From Haladaptatus caseinilyticus (GTDB lineage: Archaea > Halobacteriota > Halobacteria > Halobacteriales > Haladaptataceae), in contig NZ_CP111039.1 of NCBI RefSeq assembly GCF_026248685.1, forward strand, positions 16,216 through 80,215: DNA of 64,000 nucleotides, in the 5' to 3' direction. Shown piece by piece: positions 36,191 through 44,515 of the stretch. The position numbers and the translations under genes are program-made. The notes beneath the pieces were generated by a model, which saw only the letters and a program-made list of their open reading frames with translations, was not told the origin of the DNA and did not search any database. How positions within the stretch are numbered: position 1 is the stretch's first letter; each line of letters begins with the position of its first letter.

Positions 36191-36704
36191 GGCACCCCCA
36201 ATCTGTCACGAAACAGATGATGAACAGTACACGCGAAAAGGGGCACCCCAACAGGCAGTCAACAGAGGTATTTGAAGCAATGCGACAGAGCAGCCAGCCG
36301 GGGGGCAACAGCACCCGGACAGTCTACCAGAGCGAAGCGTCGACGACAACGAGGACACGAAGAAGAGGACAGTCCACTCTGCAGAACAACCCGGGAAGAA
36401 CCACAAGAGAGGGAGGACAGTCAGGCCCTGCCGGACTCAGAGAGAAACAACGGAGTGACGGAAGGGGACAGTCCAACAGTGCGACGAGCAGAACCACGAG
36501 AAGGAGCGTACTGGCAGCAGGGGCAGCTAAACAGCACTGGCGGCAAGCCGCCATGAGGGGCACCGGGCAGTGTACCGCACAGCGGAGAGGCTGCAACAGT
36601 ACAGCGACACCGACTGCAGCAGCAGACCTGGAATGATGGCCAGCACAGGCGAGTGGGGGCCGTGATATCCTTGAGCCAGGGATAGACGAAAAGAGTGGAC
36701 AGTC
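36191..36704 (+). repeat. left repeat array: GGACAGTC iterons and inverted GGGGTGCC
   Basis: Exact GGACAGTC occurs at 36317, 36367, 36415, 36466 and 36697, with a weaker GGCAGTC at 36254. Spacings of 50, 48 and 51 bp suggest a periodic protein-binding array with degenerate copies in the 36.47-36.70 kb gap. GGCACCC..-type inverted GGGGTGCC lies at 36191 and 36242, also 51 bp apart. The plus strand is strongly T-poor, which leaves a long spurious open frame. This belongs to an origin-, oriT- or centromere-like region beside the transfer operon. Confidence 0.7.
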
Positions 36705-36745
36705 TGCCCTGCCAGGACATCATGAGAAACCCGCGAAGCGACTAT

Positions 36746-36878
36746 GTGGGGTGCCAGTATCTGCACTGGAGTGGGGTGCCAATGAGCGACACGCAGTCAA
36801 CCAGTCTTGGTACACTAACTGGGGTGCCAGCAGCACGTACTCACGGAATGCCCGTGTGACGGCAAAGGTGGGGTGCCA
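36746..36878 (+). repeat. GGGGTGCCA direct repeat array
   Basis: Four direct copies of GGGGTGCCA start at 36748, 36773, 36821 and 36870 (spacings 25, 48, 49 bp). The first two extend to GTGGGGTGCCA. The sequence CCACATGGGCG that follows the last copy recurs near 37312. This array separates the left iterons from the small membrane gene at 36918. Confidence 0.65.
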
Positions 36879-36917
36879 CATGGGCGTTAGAAAAGTATAG
36901 CGACGAGAAAACGAGAG

Positions 36918-37259
36918 TTAGCGTTGATAGTAGAATTCAACGACTTTGAAGACAGCCCAGACAGTGATGAAGATGGAGCTAATGAAGACCACATTTATCC
37001 AGAGCAGCGGCAGTGGCTGGGTGATCCCAAAGAGGTCAAGCCCAAAGCTGATGAGCTTACCGAGGGCTGCATAGATGAGTGGCCCAATGAAGATCAGTGC
37101 GAGGAGCGACGCACCAATGACTTCGAGAACGTTCCGAGTGTAGGGCTTTTTGAGTGACTGAACAACTGAGCTCATAGTCAATATTACAACGGCAGTGATA
37201 ATATAGATTTCTAAAATATTAGCTGTGTACCTAAGTACAGCTGTAGAGAGTTTCACCAC
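36918..37259 (-). CDS. three-helix membrane protein inside the repeat region
   Basis: A 113-residue minus-strand protein with three hydrophobic helices (IYIITAVVILTMSSVV, VIGASLLALIFIGPLIYAAL, and LLWINVVFISSIFITVWAVFKVV). It is flanked on both sides by the iteron arrays and is the only gene there. A role in plasmid maintenance or surface exclusion would fit the place but has no sequence support. Confidence 0.55.
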   Translation of the reverse strand: MVKLSTAVLRYTANILEIYIITAVVILTMSSVVQSLKKPYTRNVLEVIGASLLALIFIGPLIYAALGKLISFGLDLFGITQPLPLLWINVVFISSIFITVWAVFKVVEFYYQR

Positions 37260-37399
37260 TAGTTATCTACAGCGAGTCAACGATAGAACACGGATCACAG
37301 CACTATTGGGTTCCACATGGGCGCCATACTGAGATGCCACCAGGAGAGCAACCGTCTTCCACAAAACGCACGAGGAGGCGGCAGTGAATAGCGCTGCCA

Positions 37400-37713
37400 G
37401 ACTGTCCACAGAAAGTCAGGGGGCTGCCGTGAGACGGCATAGGGCAGCACGTTGGACTGTCCACGACTAAGCAGCACAGTAGAGATGAGCTGGCTAGAGT
37501 CCGGTGGACTGTCCTCTACGTACCAGCAGGAGAGTGGTAGGTTTAGTAACGGTGGGACTGTCGAGTGAGCGCTGTTTACAGCGGAACTCTGGTGTGTTAC
37601 CAGGAAGACTGTCAGGAGCTGGAGCTGGCTGTCTGGCCGGTGGAAAAGCAGATGAAAACCGCTGTGTTGCAGCTGGGTGGGCACCTCGTCTGGTTTCTGC
37701 CGGCTGACTGTCC
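37400..37713 (-). repeat. right repeat array: GACTGTCC iterons in inverted orientation
   Basis: Exact GACTGTCC starts at 37400, 37455, 37507 and 37706. One-mismatch variants lie at 37556 (GACTGTCG) and 37607 (GACTGTCA). Spacings are 55, 52, 49, 51 and 99 bp. This is the reverse complement of the left array's GGACAGTC; counting the flanking bases the unit is the near-palindrome GGACWGTCC. The two arrays thus face each other across about 700 bp. Confidence 0.7.
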
Positions 37714-38338
37714 AGTGGTCACGAGGAGCGGTAGCCTTTCGGCTTGGGCTGTTCGTTCGGTGCATTCGTGTGTCAGCAAATACTCTTCACATTCACTCCT
37801 ATGGATGAAGAGCGTGTCACGTACAGGAAACTTTTCCATACTTCCCAATCATTTATTCCTCTACTAGTAGAAGTAAGCATAGCGTTCATTGAGAATCGTT
37901 TCTCGTAGTATCTAAGCTGATTGTTGCCTCTCCGATTACATCGTACATTAGCAATTGCGATGGCGCTCAATGAGGCGTCTTAGCCGCCCTGTGAACAGTT
38001 TGGATTCGTCCACGGAGGGACAGCCCTGAAGACGTGCTCAGCAGATGAGTTTGAACTACAAACTGAAGAAATAGATACGCATCATACACTGAATAGTCCA
38101 ATAATTTGACTCTTTATCCATATTAAAGTGTTGATAAGAAGCAACGGGAGCTTTCCGAACCTAGCCTGCTAGCGAGAATAATGAATGACGATCATTCTTA
38201 AGGGTTTTCTGAGAATAACTATGTAAAGTCGCGTAGATCGGACTGTTGGTGAGACAGACAATAGCATCATAATTGGGTGTGAAATTGTTAGATATTAGCT
38301 AATGATTGAGTGAATAAACAAATTGGGAGGGTGAAATC
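37714..38338. other. intergenic, end of repeat region
   Basis: About 620 bp without a credible gene, with AT-rich composition from about 38050. No repeats of the iteron type were found here. It leads into the AT-rich accessory block. Confidence 0.4.
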
Positions 38339-38815
38339 ATGGAAGATACAAAAAGAGACTCAGAAAGACAGAACGGCTCAAACGATTATTTCTACATCTA
38401 TATTGATATGATGGAGTTTTCCGCCCAAGAACTCATGTTCGACCGATTCACTGGTGCACTCTCTACATTACAGGAGGTATTCGAAAGAATGAGACATAAT
38501 TTAGAGGAATCGGGAAATTTGTCCCATAAGGATATCAATATGGCGATTAATAGGCTATCTATAGTGGAGGGCATTTGGAACCAAAATCCCAATTCATTCT
38601 CGTCCTCTGAAGAATACAATCACTATCACCGAGAAGTGATTGGAGAAGCCATAATGGTCGCTTCTACTCTATTGGATAACGCGAAATCATCAATTGAAAA
38701 TAATAGCTTTAATAATTTAGTTAAAGAAGAAATTCGACAGCAACTCGATGAAGCAATTGAGACCATATATAATGCTGAAACTCATTTCAGATCCATGACA
38801 AAATTTCGCCCGTAG
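38339..38815 (+). CDS. hypothetical helical protein, AT-rich
   Basis: A 158-residue protein with long amphipathic helices (TLQEVFERMRHNLEESG, HYHREVIGEAIMVASTLLDNA, IRQQLDEAIETIYNAETHF). Codon use is visibly more AT-rich than the transfer operon, suggesting acquisition. A purine-rich GGGAGG-like tract at 38326-38332 precedes the start. It converges with the membrane protein at 38844. No family recognised. Confidence 0.65.
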   Translation: MEDTKRDSERQNGSNDYFYIYIDMMEFSAQELMFDRFTGALSTLQEVFERMRHNLEESGNLSHKDINMAINRLSIVEGIWNQNPNSFSSSEEYNHYHREVIGEAIMVASTLLDNAKSSIENNSFNNLVKEEIRQQLDEAIETIYNAETHFRSMTKFRP

Positions 38816-38843
38816 CAACTTTCCCCTGTCTTAAAAACATTTA

Positions 38844-39602
38844 TTAGTTATTTTCCGAGGATTTGCCGTCTGACTCACCGGTATTTACATTCCCTCTAGA
38901 GTTTTCATTGTTCACCTGAGCAAAGAAGTCTGATATTAGATATTCCCCCATATAATTTTGAAACTTTATTGCCTCCTTATGGAATATAACTGAGCCAGAG
39001 ATTGTTATCAATATCAATAATAATAAAAAGCCTTCACTAAAACTGGAGATGATTAATTCGGAATCAGTATAAGAAAACCAGCCTATTTCTTTGATTGGGA
39101 TAATATCGATTATAAATACTGCTGAATATAGCACAGAGATGAGAAAAAGCGAAGTGGACATTCCTTCACAGAATGCATTCTCTGCTTGCATATTTCGTGA
39201 CCTTCCTTGTTCGTTTGAATGGATATAACTCTGTACTATGACATACCTGTACTTACTACGTGCATTACATATTCTAATTCCATTAAACTTGTCCTCAAAT
39301 GTGTGTATAAACTGAGTTTTCAAGCCGCTCTTGTCCAATTCTTGCTCAAAATTCTCCCTATGGCTTGGAAATATTTCACCTCTGACTAGCCTAGATCTAT
39401 TAATTGCATGTGATATTTGGCCCAACATAAAGCTGCCAATTATTACGAGAACTAAAAAAACTGCAGCAAGAGCGAGATCCGAGCCTGTTGAGGGATTTTT
39501 TGGAAGGAATGGAATCAGTGAAGCTATAATGGCACTACCAGGAAGAAATATACCGAAGAACTCATATAGACTAAAGAATCGAGTGTATGCGTCTTCAGCC
39601 AT
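38844..39602 (-). CDS. multi-pass membrane protein, AT-rich
   Basis: About 252 residues on the minus strand from ATG 39602 (39611 also possible). Four hydrophobic helices: two near the N-terminus (FLPGSAIIASLIPFLP, LALAAVFLVLVIIGSFML), then a soluble ~95-residue loop, then LFLISVLYSAVFIIDII and FLLLLILITISGSVIF. The polar C-terminus is Asn/Ser-rich. The topology resembles membrane parts of defence or signalling pairs, and its neighbour 38339-38815 could be its partner. This is unproven. Confidence 0.65.
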   Translation of the reverse strand: MAEDAYTRFFSLYEFFGIFLPGSAIIASLIPFLPKNPSTGSDLALAAVFLVLVIIGSFMLGQISHAINRSRLVRGEIFPSHRENFEQELDKSGLKTQFIHTFEDKFNGIRICNARSKYRYVIVQSYIHSNEQGRSRNMQAENAFCEGMSTSLFLISVLYSAVFIIDIIPIKEIGWFSYTDSELIISSFSEGFLLLLILITISGSVIFHKEAIKFQNYMGEYLISDFFAQVNNENSRGNVNTGESDGKSSENN

Positions 39603-39898
39603 TTGCACCAATATTATTATGCATAGTTAGTTATCGTTTTATAAACTGTGTCCAATGCTATGGTGTTCATTTCGACAGAATTTCTATTTCTATGCGTATA
39701 AATGTGACGGCACTACTGAACCGAAAGTTCCGTTGTTCCGCTGCTTCTGTGGAGGTAGAGGGTACTTTCTCTAATGGATCCTCAATACGAAACCATAACC
39801 TATTAAAATATATTAAGATACGTGATAGTCATATTATTGTCTATATAATAAAGATAAATGAATGAGAGAATGGACAATGGCCGAAACGTCAGGGAGAG

Positions 39899-40093
39899 TC
39901 AGTTGTCGTCAGCAGCGGCAAGAAACTCTGTGATCCACCCGCCGGGCGAAAGCGGATCGAAATTCGGAGCGTCAGTCACCTCCGCCGTGTGGCTGATCTC
40001 GTGCCCGCATGGAGAGATCGTAATCGCCAACGGATCACAAACCTCCGTCGCCAGCACCGTTTGGCCGCACGTCGGACAGCGTTCGTGCGACAT
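39899..40093 (-). CDS. small zinc-finger protein
   Basis: A 64-residue minus-strand protein with a CPTCG knuckle near the start and a second Cys pair in EVCDPLAITISPCGHE, giving a likely zinc ribbon. A strong GAGGAGG precedes the start by a few bases and follows the broken SprT gene. It may have been co-transcribed with it as its zinc-binding partner. Confidence 0.65.
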   Translation of the reverse strand: MSHERCPTCGQTVLATEVCDPLAITISPCGHEISHTAEVTDAPNFDPLSPGGWITEFLAAADDN

Positions 40094-40105
40094 TCGGTGA
40101 CCTCC

Positions 40106-40575
40106 TCAGCCCGCAGCAATCATCGCAATCGCCGCAACTGTACTTCTCAGTCTGTTTGACAACCTTCGAGCGTTGATAGCGCGGGAGTCGTCCGTCCACC
40201 GGGCGAACGTTCGCCCGTGATCTGCGTCACCGAACTCGTGATACTGCCATGCGTGAATTAGTTCGTGGTGTACCGGTCGAACTGAACTGCTCCCAGCCCT
40301 GTTGCTAGAAAGTGTCCCAGGCGACCGAGATCGTTATCTCGCCGTTCGCAGGGTCGAATTTCGGCACCTGTCGATCTCTGTCGTCGGTGGAACACCTCCC
40401 ATTCAATCGCTTCAACAGGCAAATTGGGGAAATGCGCAGCCGCGACATCCGCCGCATGTGCTTGCGCTCGATCGAACAGGCCCCGCTCAGTCGTCGGTGC
40501 ATCGTCGGTCACAGCGTTCGCGCTTTCGCTGAGCGTTCGCTGGGTAACATCGGACAGCGTTGTTTGGCGTGACAT
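40106..40575 (-). pseudogene. SprT-like metalloprotease, frameshifted
   Basis: The frame from ATG 40575 (MSRQTTLSDVTQRTLSES... VAAAHFPNLPVEAIEWEV) is the N-terminus of a haloarchaeal SprT-like protein. The next parts are split between frames. KFDPANGEITISVAWDTF runs into a TAG. The zinc motif HELIHAWQYHEFGDADHGR (HExxH at 40253-40267) and the C-terminus ending at TGA 40106-40108 are in another frame. At least two frameshifts and one stop are needed, so no active protease is made. It follows the SWIM gene in the same direction, and a second eroded copy is at 41637-41866. Confidence 0.8.
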
Positions 40576-40595
40576 AAATGAAAAAGGAGATGGGA

Positions 40596-40973
40596 TTAGC
40601 AGCAGTCGGTGAGTGCGCCCTTCCGAGTGGCTTCCGCGCCACAATCCTCACACGTCCAGTAGGTGTGATCGACGTTGCCGTACTTGTCGTAGCCAGTGTA
40701 CGGGCCACTGATACGCTCGTCTTTGTCGTCCTCGGAGGGGAACGCCGTGAGCGTCCCGTCGTCGGTTGCGTTTTCGACGGCGGCCATGTGCTTGCAGACG
40801 GCATTGCGGTGAACGTGATGCGGACACGTACAGGCCATCAGTTCGTCGGTCACGTCGTCGATGGAGACAACGTAGTGGTGTTCAGTGGGGTTCTCGTGGC
40901 TTTCGTTGATGACCTCGGTGAGTCGAAAAACGACGTATCTGTGGTTTTCATAGCGCCGATTCAGCAGGCACAA
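40596..40973 (-). CDS. SWIM zinc-finger protein, copy 1, N-terminus degraded
   Basis: A 125-residue minus-strand frame with the SWIM motif CTCPHHVHRNAVCKH (CxCx(n)CxH) and a C-terminal CEDCGAE knuckle. It aligns well with 42181-42564 from EVINESHE onward. The first ~25 residues are different and start at TTG. A nearby ATG in another frame (MKTTDTSFF) could be the original start, so the 5' end is probably frameshifted. SWIM proteins bind DNA or proteins. The SprT-like gene follows. Confidence 0.6.
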   Translation of the reverse strand: MCLLNRRYENHRYVVFRLTEVINESHENPTEHHYVVSIDDVTDELMACTCPHHVHRNAVCKHMAAVENATDDGTLTAFPSEDDKDERISGPYTGYDKYGNVDHTYWTCEDCGAEATRKGALTDCC

Positions 40974-41060
40974 TAGTTTCCAAGATATTCATTCAGTCGA
41001 TCATCTTCACCCCAGAAATCATAGGAAACATTTCTTATGGTTGCCTGTTATTCAATGGTC

Positions 41061-41603
41061 ATGTACGAGTCAATTCTGATTCCGACCGACGGAAGCCAGG
41101 AAATGGAATCAGTCGTTGATCAGGGACTCGAGCTCGCAAAACAAAGTAATGCGACTGTTCATACACTGTATGTAGTCGACGAACGAGCCTATCTGACGAT
41201 TCCGGATAAAGAACGTGATCGTGTTCGAAAAACACTCGAGGAGGATGGTCAGGCCACAACGAAAGCCGTTGAGGAACGGACCCTTGACGCTGGTCTCGAT
41301 GCCGTTCAAGAGATCCGATGGGGCGATCCCAGTGCGGAGATCCTTACATATGCTGTCCAAAATGAAATCGATCTCATCGTGATGGGAACCCATGGCCGGA
41401 CGGGATATGAACGATATTTGCTCGGTAGCGTGGCCGAGAGAGTAGTACGAACCGCCCCAATTCCTGTTTTAACGGTCGCGGTTGGCAATATCGATAAAGC
41501 GATAGCAAATATCAAGGATCGGTTACGGGGTGAACCGGCAGTTGAAGCGACAGAGACGGTATCAGAGACACATGATCAGGTTGACGAACTCCCAGACTCA
41601 TGA
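41061..41603 (+). CDS. universal stress protein (UspA family)
   Basis: About 180 residues from ATG 41061; starts at 41055 and 41037 are also in frame. The N-terminal strand SILIPTDGS and the ATP loop GTHGRTGYERYLLGSVAERVVR (G-x2-G-x9-G-S/T) are classic ATP-binding UspA signatures. The C-terminal ~35 residues are an extra acidic tail. Cytoplasmic, probably ATP-dependent stress adaptation. It interrupts the two SWIM/SprT modules. Confidence 0.9.
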   Translation: MYESILIPTDGSQEMESVVDQGLELAKQSNATVHTLYVVDERAYLTIPDKERDRVRKTLEEDGQATTKAVEERTLDAGLDAVQEIRWGDPSAEILTYAVQNEIDLIVMGTHGRTGYERYLLGSVAERVVRTAPIPVLTVAVGNIDKAIANIKDRLRGEPAVEATETVSETHDQVDELPDS

Positions 41604-41636
41604 CGAGAATAGTTTAAATGCACAATCTTCGTGACG

Positions 41637-41866
41637 CCTGCCTGTCGTTGCGCTCGGTGTGAAATCTTCCAGTCGATGGTTTCGACCGGCAGGTCAGGGA
41701 AGTGTTCGGCGGCGACGTTCGTTGCGTGCTGCTGTGCTCGGTCGAGCAGGGCTGTCGGTGTCACCGGTGTATCATCGGTCGCAGCGTTCGCGCTTTCCGT
41801 GAGCGTTTGCTGGTCGGTGATATCCGAGACCGTCACTAGATTATTTGTATCAACTAATTCAAACAA
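41637..41866 (-). pseudogene. SprT-like metalloprotease remnant, copy 2
   Basis: The minus-strand peptide SDITDQQTLTESANAATDDTP, then LLDRAQQHATNVAAEHFPDL and PVETIDWKISHRAQRQAGVTK, is clearly paralogous to the start of the 40575 gene. Homology stops at about 41637, well before the zinc site, and the rest of the gene is missing. It is a 5' fragment only. Confidence 0.75.
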
Positions 41867-41899
41867 GCCATTTATCTTTTCATTATGCTTATAGACACT

Positions 41900-42163
41900 A
41901 TGGCGTTCCCAGATTCATTCTTCGTTGTCCTCGGAATCGCATGGCTCATAGCACTCATAGTTAGCTATGGTGGATACCGTACTGGACGAATGACATCCAA
42001 ACGTGCAAAACAGGGGATGGGAATGTCTCTTATCTGGATTTTATTTGTAGTTCTTCGGTTAATCGGGAACCTCCTCGTTGTTTCTCTAACAATCGTGCTC
42101 ACAGTGGCAGGACTGTACTTGTTATATTTTCACGACTGGAACGAGTCAGCAGAAATCAGTTGA
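41900..42163 (+). CDS. small two-helix membrane protein
   Basis: An 87-residue protein (ATG 41900; ATG 41885 in frame) with hydrophobic helices at FFVVLGIAWLIALIVSYGG and SLIWILFVVLRLIGNLLVV-type stretches, plus a third segment. It sits between the SWIM copy 2 and the SprT remnant, on the opposite strand. Family unknown. Confidence 0.6.
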   Translation: MAFPDSFFVVLGIAWLIALIVSYGGYRTGRMTSKRAKQGMGMSLIWILFVVLRLIGNLLVVSLTIVLTVAGLYLLYFHDWNESAEIS

Positions 42164-42180
42164 TTCCCACTGTGGTTTAA

Positions 42181-42564
42181 TTAGTTCGGCAGTTCTTTGC
42201 GACCCACACGAACGCATGGCCAGCACGGGAAGTCACCGAGGCCCTCACAGTCGCAGTCTTCGGGTTCGGTATCGTCCTCAGACGAGAATGCGTCGAGTGT
42301 CCCGTCGTCAGTTCCGTTTTCGACGGCGGCCATGTGTTTGCAGAACGCATCACGGTGGACGTGATGCGGGCACGTGCAGGCCATCAGTTCACCAGTCACG
42401 TCGTCGATGGAGACTGTGTACTGGTGGGCTGCGGGCGTCTCATGGCTCTCGTTGGTCACTTCGACCATTCCGGGGACATCGACGTCGAAGGAGAATTGTT
42501 CGGCCTGTGCGCGTTTCTGTGCCGTCTCGTCAGTTTCAAGTTCACTAGGCGTTTTCGTACTCAT
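42181..42564 (-). CDS. SWIM zinc-finger protein, copy 2
   Basis: A 127-residue minus-strand protein. N-terminal acidic region, then EVTNESHETPAAHQYTVSI, and SWIM motif CTCPHHVHRDAFCKH at about residue 65. A terminal CDCEGLGDFPCWPC cluster may bind a second zinc. Intact paralogue of 40596-40973. The HTH gene at 42741 is divergent, with a palindrome between them. Confidence 0.8.
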   Translation of the reverse strand: MSTKTPSELETDETAQKRAQAEQFSFDVDVPGMVEVTNESHETPAAHQYTVSIDDVTGELMACTCPHHVHRDAFCKHMAAVENGTDDGTLDAFSSEDDTEPEDCDCEGLGDFPCWPCVRVGRKELPN

Positions 42565-42690
42565 GGTCTTTCCACGTTGGTTTTGGAAGACCGGTGCCGG
42601 GTGTTAGAGCACCCGGCGCGTTTCTACACACGCCCGAGGGCACCGTTCTTCCTACTTATTCCTTGTACGGCATAGGTAATAAAACCACCG

Positions 42691-42708
42691 TATTCCTTAC
42701 AAGGAATA
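42691..42708. promoter_or_regulatory. palindrome in a divergent promoter
   Basis: TATTCCTT and AAGGAATA flank an AC spacer. A second ATTCCTTGTACGG half-site lies at 42658. It sits between the divergent SWIM and HTH genes and fits an operator for the HTH protein. Confidence 0.55.
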
Positions 42709-42740
42709 AGCTTATGTCATGTGGAAATGAAAGAGTAGGT

Positions 42741-42980
42741 ATGACAGAGAAGAATGAGAGACCGCGCAATGAGAGCGGAGAATATGTCCAAGAACACACT
42801 GAAGAGGCCGTCTTAGAGGTAATGAAGCCGCTCGAACCCTACATGACGAGTGAGATCGCGGACGAACTTGGGTGGTCACGACGGTCGGCGTATGACGTTC
42901 TCACTCGACTCCATGAAAACGATGAGATTCGGAAAAAGAAGCCCGAGGCGCGTCGTGTTATCTGGATTCGACCGGAGTAG
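42741..42980 (+). CDS. small winged-helix regulator
   Basis: About 79 residues from ATG 42741, with an alternative ATG at 42715. The winged-helix signature AVLEVMKPLEPYMTSEIADELGWSRRSAYDVLTRLHENDEIRKKK is clear, with wing ARRVIWIR. Likely autoregulated through the palindrome at 42691-42708, and may control the divergent SWIM gene. Confidence 0.8.
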   Translation: MTEKNERPRNESGEYVQEHTEEAVLEVMKPLEPYMTSEIADELGWSRRSAYDVLTRLHENDEIRKKKPEARRVIWIRPE

Positions 42981-43110
42981 CCAGTGAATTCTGTCGAAAT
43001 TTACTAGATATGTGTAAGTTCTTTGGTAGCTTTGGACACAGTAAGGGTACTTCTGAAACCATCCTCAAAAATGTCACATTGTTGTAGAAAACAATCGGAG
43101 TAATCATTGT

Positions 43111-43812
43111 CTATTGTTCTTCGATAGTCTTCTTAATTTGGGAAACAAGCTGTGCATTCGCAAACCCCATGCGATTATAAAACTCAATTACGAGATCACC
43201 ACACGCTTCAAGACACCAATCTGCAGTCTCGTGTGAGAGATACGACTCTGGTTCTCGGTTATCTACTTCCCAGAAAGGATTCTTTTTGAGATCCATTGGC
43301 AAATTCACAGGGGTTTGGAGAGGTTCCTCGCTATCATACCAATCTGGATCAAAATGGACGAGTTTATTCCGTATCGCCCTCACTGTCGCTGCGCCTTGAA
43401 AGGGGTTATTTCCTTTCGCAAATCGTTCTCTCCCGTGATACATTAACATCAATTGGTATTTTCGAAGTGTTGGTTTCGTTTGAAATTCACGTGGTTCAAT
43501 ATCCCGAAGGCCAGAGAATATCTGGTAAACAATTTCCTCAGATGGAGCAAATTCCCGAGCTTCTTCTTCCCACGAATTAACAGAGACCATGAGTTTGTCA
43601 TAGAATTCGTTGATGACGGATTCCAAGAACGCCATTGAACTGATGATGGAATTGGAAACGTATCCGTCATGCGCAACTCTAGCGGCTGAGTCGCTCTCAA
43701 ATCGATCGCCCAAACTATCGCTCTCGTATTGATTTTCAAGTTCTTTGGCATCCTTAGACAGAATTTTTGCGGAGTCTAGGTGAACATGGGCGAAGCTGTT
43801 TTTCATCCTCAT
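43111..43812 (-). CDS. HEPN-like helical protein
   Basis: A 233-residue all-helical minus-strand protein (ATG 43812 or 43806). Around residue 148 it reads AIRNKLVHFDPDWYDSEEP, an R-N-x-x-x-H signature (R148, H153) like the RX4H active site of HEPN ribonucleases. The preceding helices (YVSNSIISSMAFLESVINEFYDKL) resemble the first half of the HEPN bundle, which places it at about residues 45-210. HEPN proteins cleave RNA and serve as toxins or abortive-infection effectors. No antitoxin partner is next to it. AT-rich like the surrounding accessory block. Confidence 0.55.
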   Translation of the reverse strand: MRMKNSFAHVHLDSAKILSKDAKELENQYESDSLGDRFESDSAARVAHDGYVSNSIISSMAFLESVINEFYDKLMVSVNSWEEEAREFAPSEEIVYQIFSGLRDIEPREFQTKPTLRKYQLMLMYHGRERFAKGNNPFQGAATVRAIRNKLVHFDPDWYDSEEPLQTPVNLPMDLKKNPFWEVDNREPESYLSHETADWCLEACGDLVIEFYNRMGFANAQLVSQIKKTIEEQ

Positions 43813-44017
43813 ACGTTAATCATTGTCCCCAGTTGCGTCGTCGTTTTGATCATTTTCTGATCCATTGTCATGGTTACAGATATCATTTTGATAAGAACAT
43901 AGCTCACAAGCATTATAAGGATAGTTATTATCCAAATGGACTTTCATTTCGGTTAGATTCTTGTATCAGCGCTGGCTGGTTGAGCCAGTTTGAGAAGAGA
44001 GCAGTCCAGTGGTTTTG

Positions 44018-44400
44018 ATGTCTATACTCAATCAAGAACAGCTCAGTGAAACATTAGAGACGGTGAATCTTGAATGTTGGAAGAACGAGCGGACGATTAT
44101 TCATTCAGGTAGACACAAGAATTCTCCAACTTTTCGGCGTACAACGCTCATATCAGACGATTTTTCAGAGGGTACATCGGCTGGCTGACAGCGTCCCTGA
44201 TCCGCCGTCGGCGCAGCCGCACGGGTCGCGGTTGACGAAACTGCTGTCAAACCCAATGGTATGGTCGGAATGTACGCCGCAATAGACACCGAAACAAAAC
44301 TACTTCTCGATATTGCCGTGTTTGATCACCACGGTACCGAGGTGGTGGCTAGGTTTCTCACTGTAGCGGACGACAACCGTCTCGCAGGTGTTATCTGACT
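44018..44400 (+). pseudogene. IS6-type transposase remnant
   Basis: Pieces of a haloarchaeal IS6-family transposase spread over frames. TVNLECWKNER is at the start, RVHRLADSVPDPPSAQP in the middle, then in another frame VAVDETAVKPNG with the first catalytic Asp, and YAAIDTETKLLLDIAVFDHHGTE. The rest of the catalytic domain is missing. It separates two HEPN-like genes. Confidence 0.75.
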
Positions 44401-44515
44401 AGGGTCTTTGCCCTGTAGCGGACGATGGGTGTAAATATTGAACCATAATTAAAGAAAGCAACTTGGATGAGAACATAGCAGGATTTTAATATATTGACGC
44501 TATTCAGATTAGCAG

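Noticed and set aside
35983..36636. A 217-residue plus-strand open frame through the repeat region
   Set aside because: It exists because the strand is T-poor (few stops). Its sequence is low-complexity (Arg/Ser/Thr/Gly) and follows the repeats.
37295..37867. Overlapping ORFs on both strands in the right iteron arm
   Set aside because: They are Pro/Ser/Cys-rich and follow the repeat structure; no protein-like motif.
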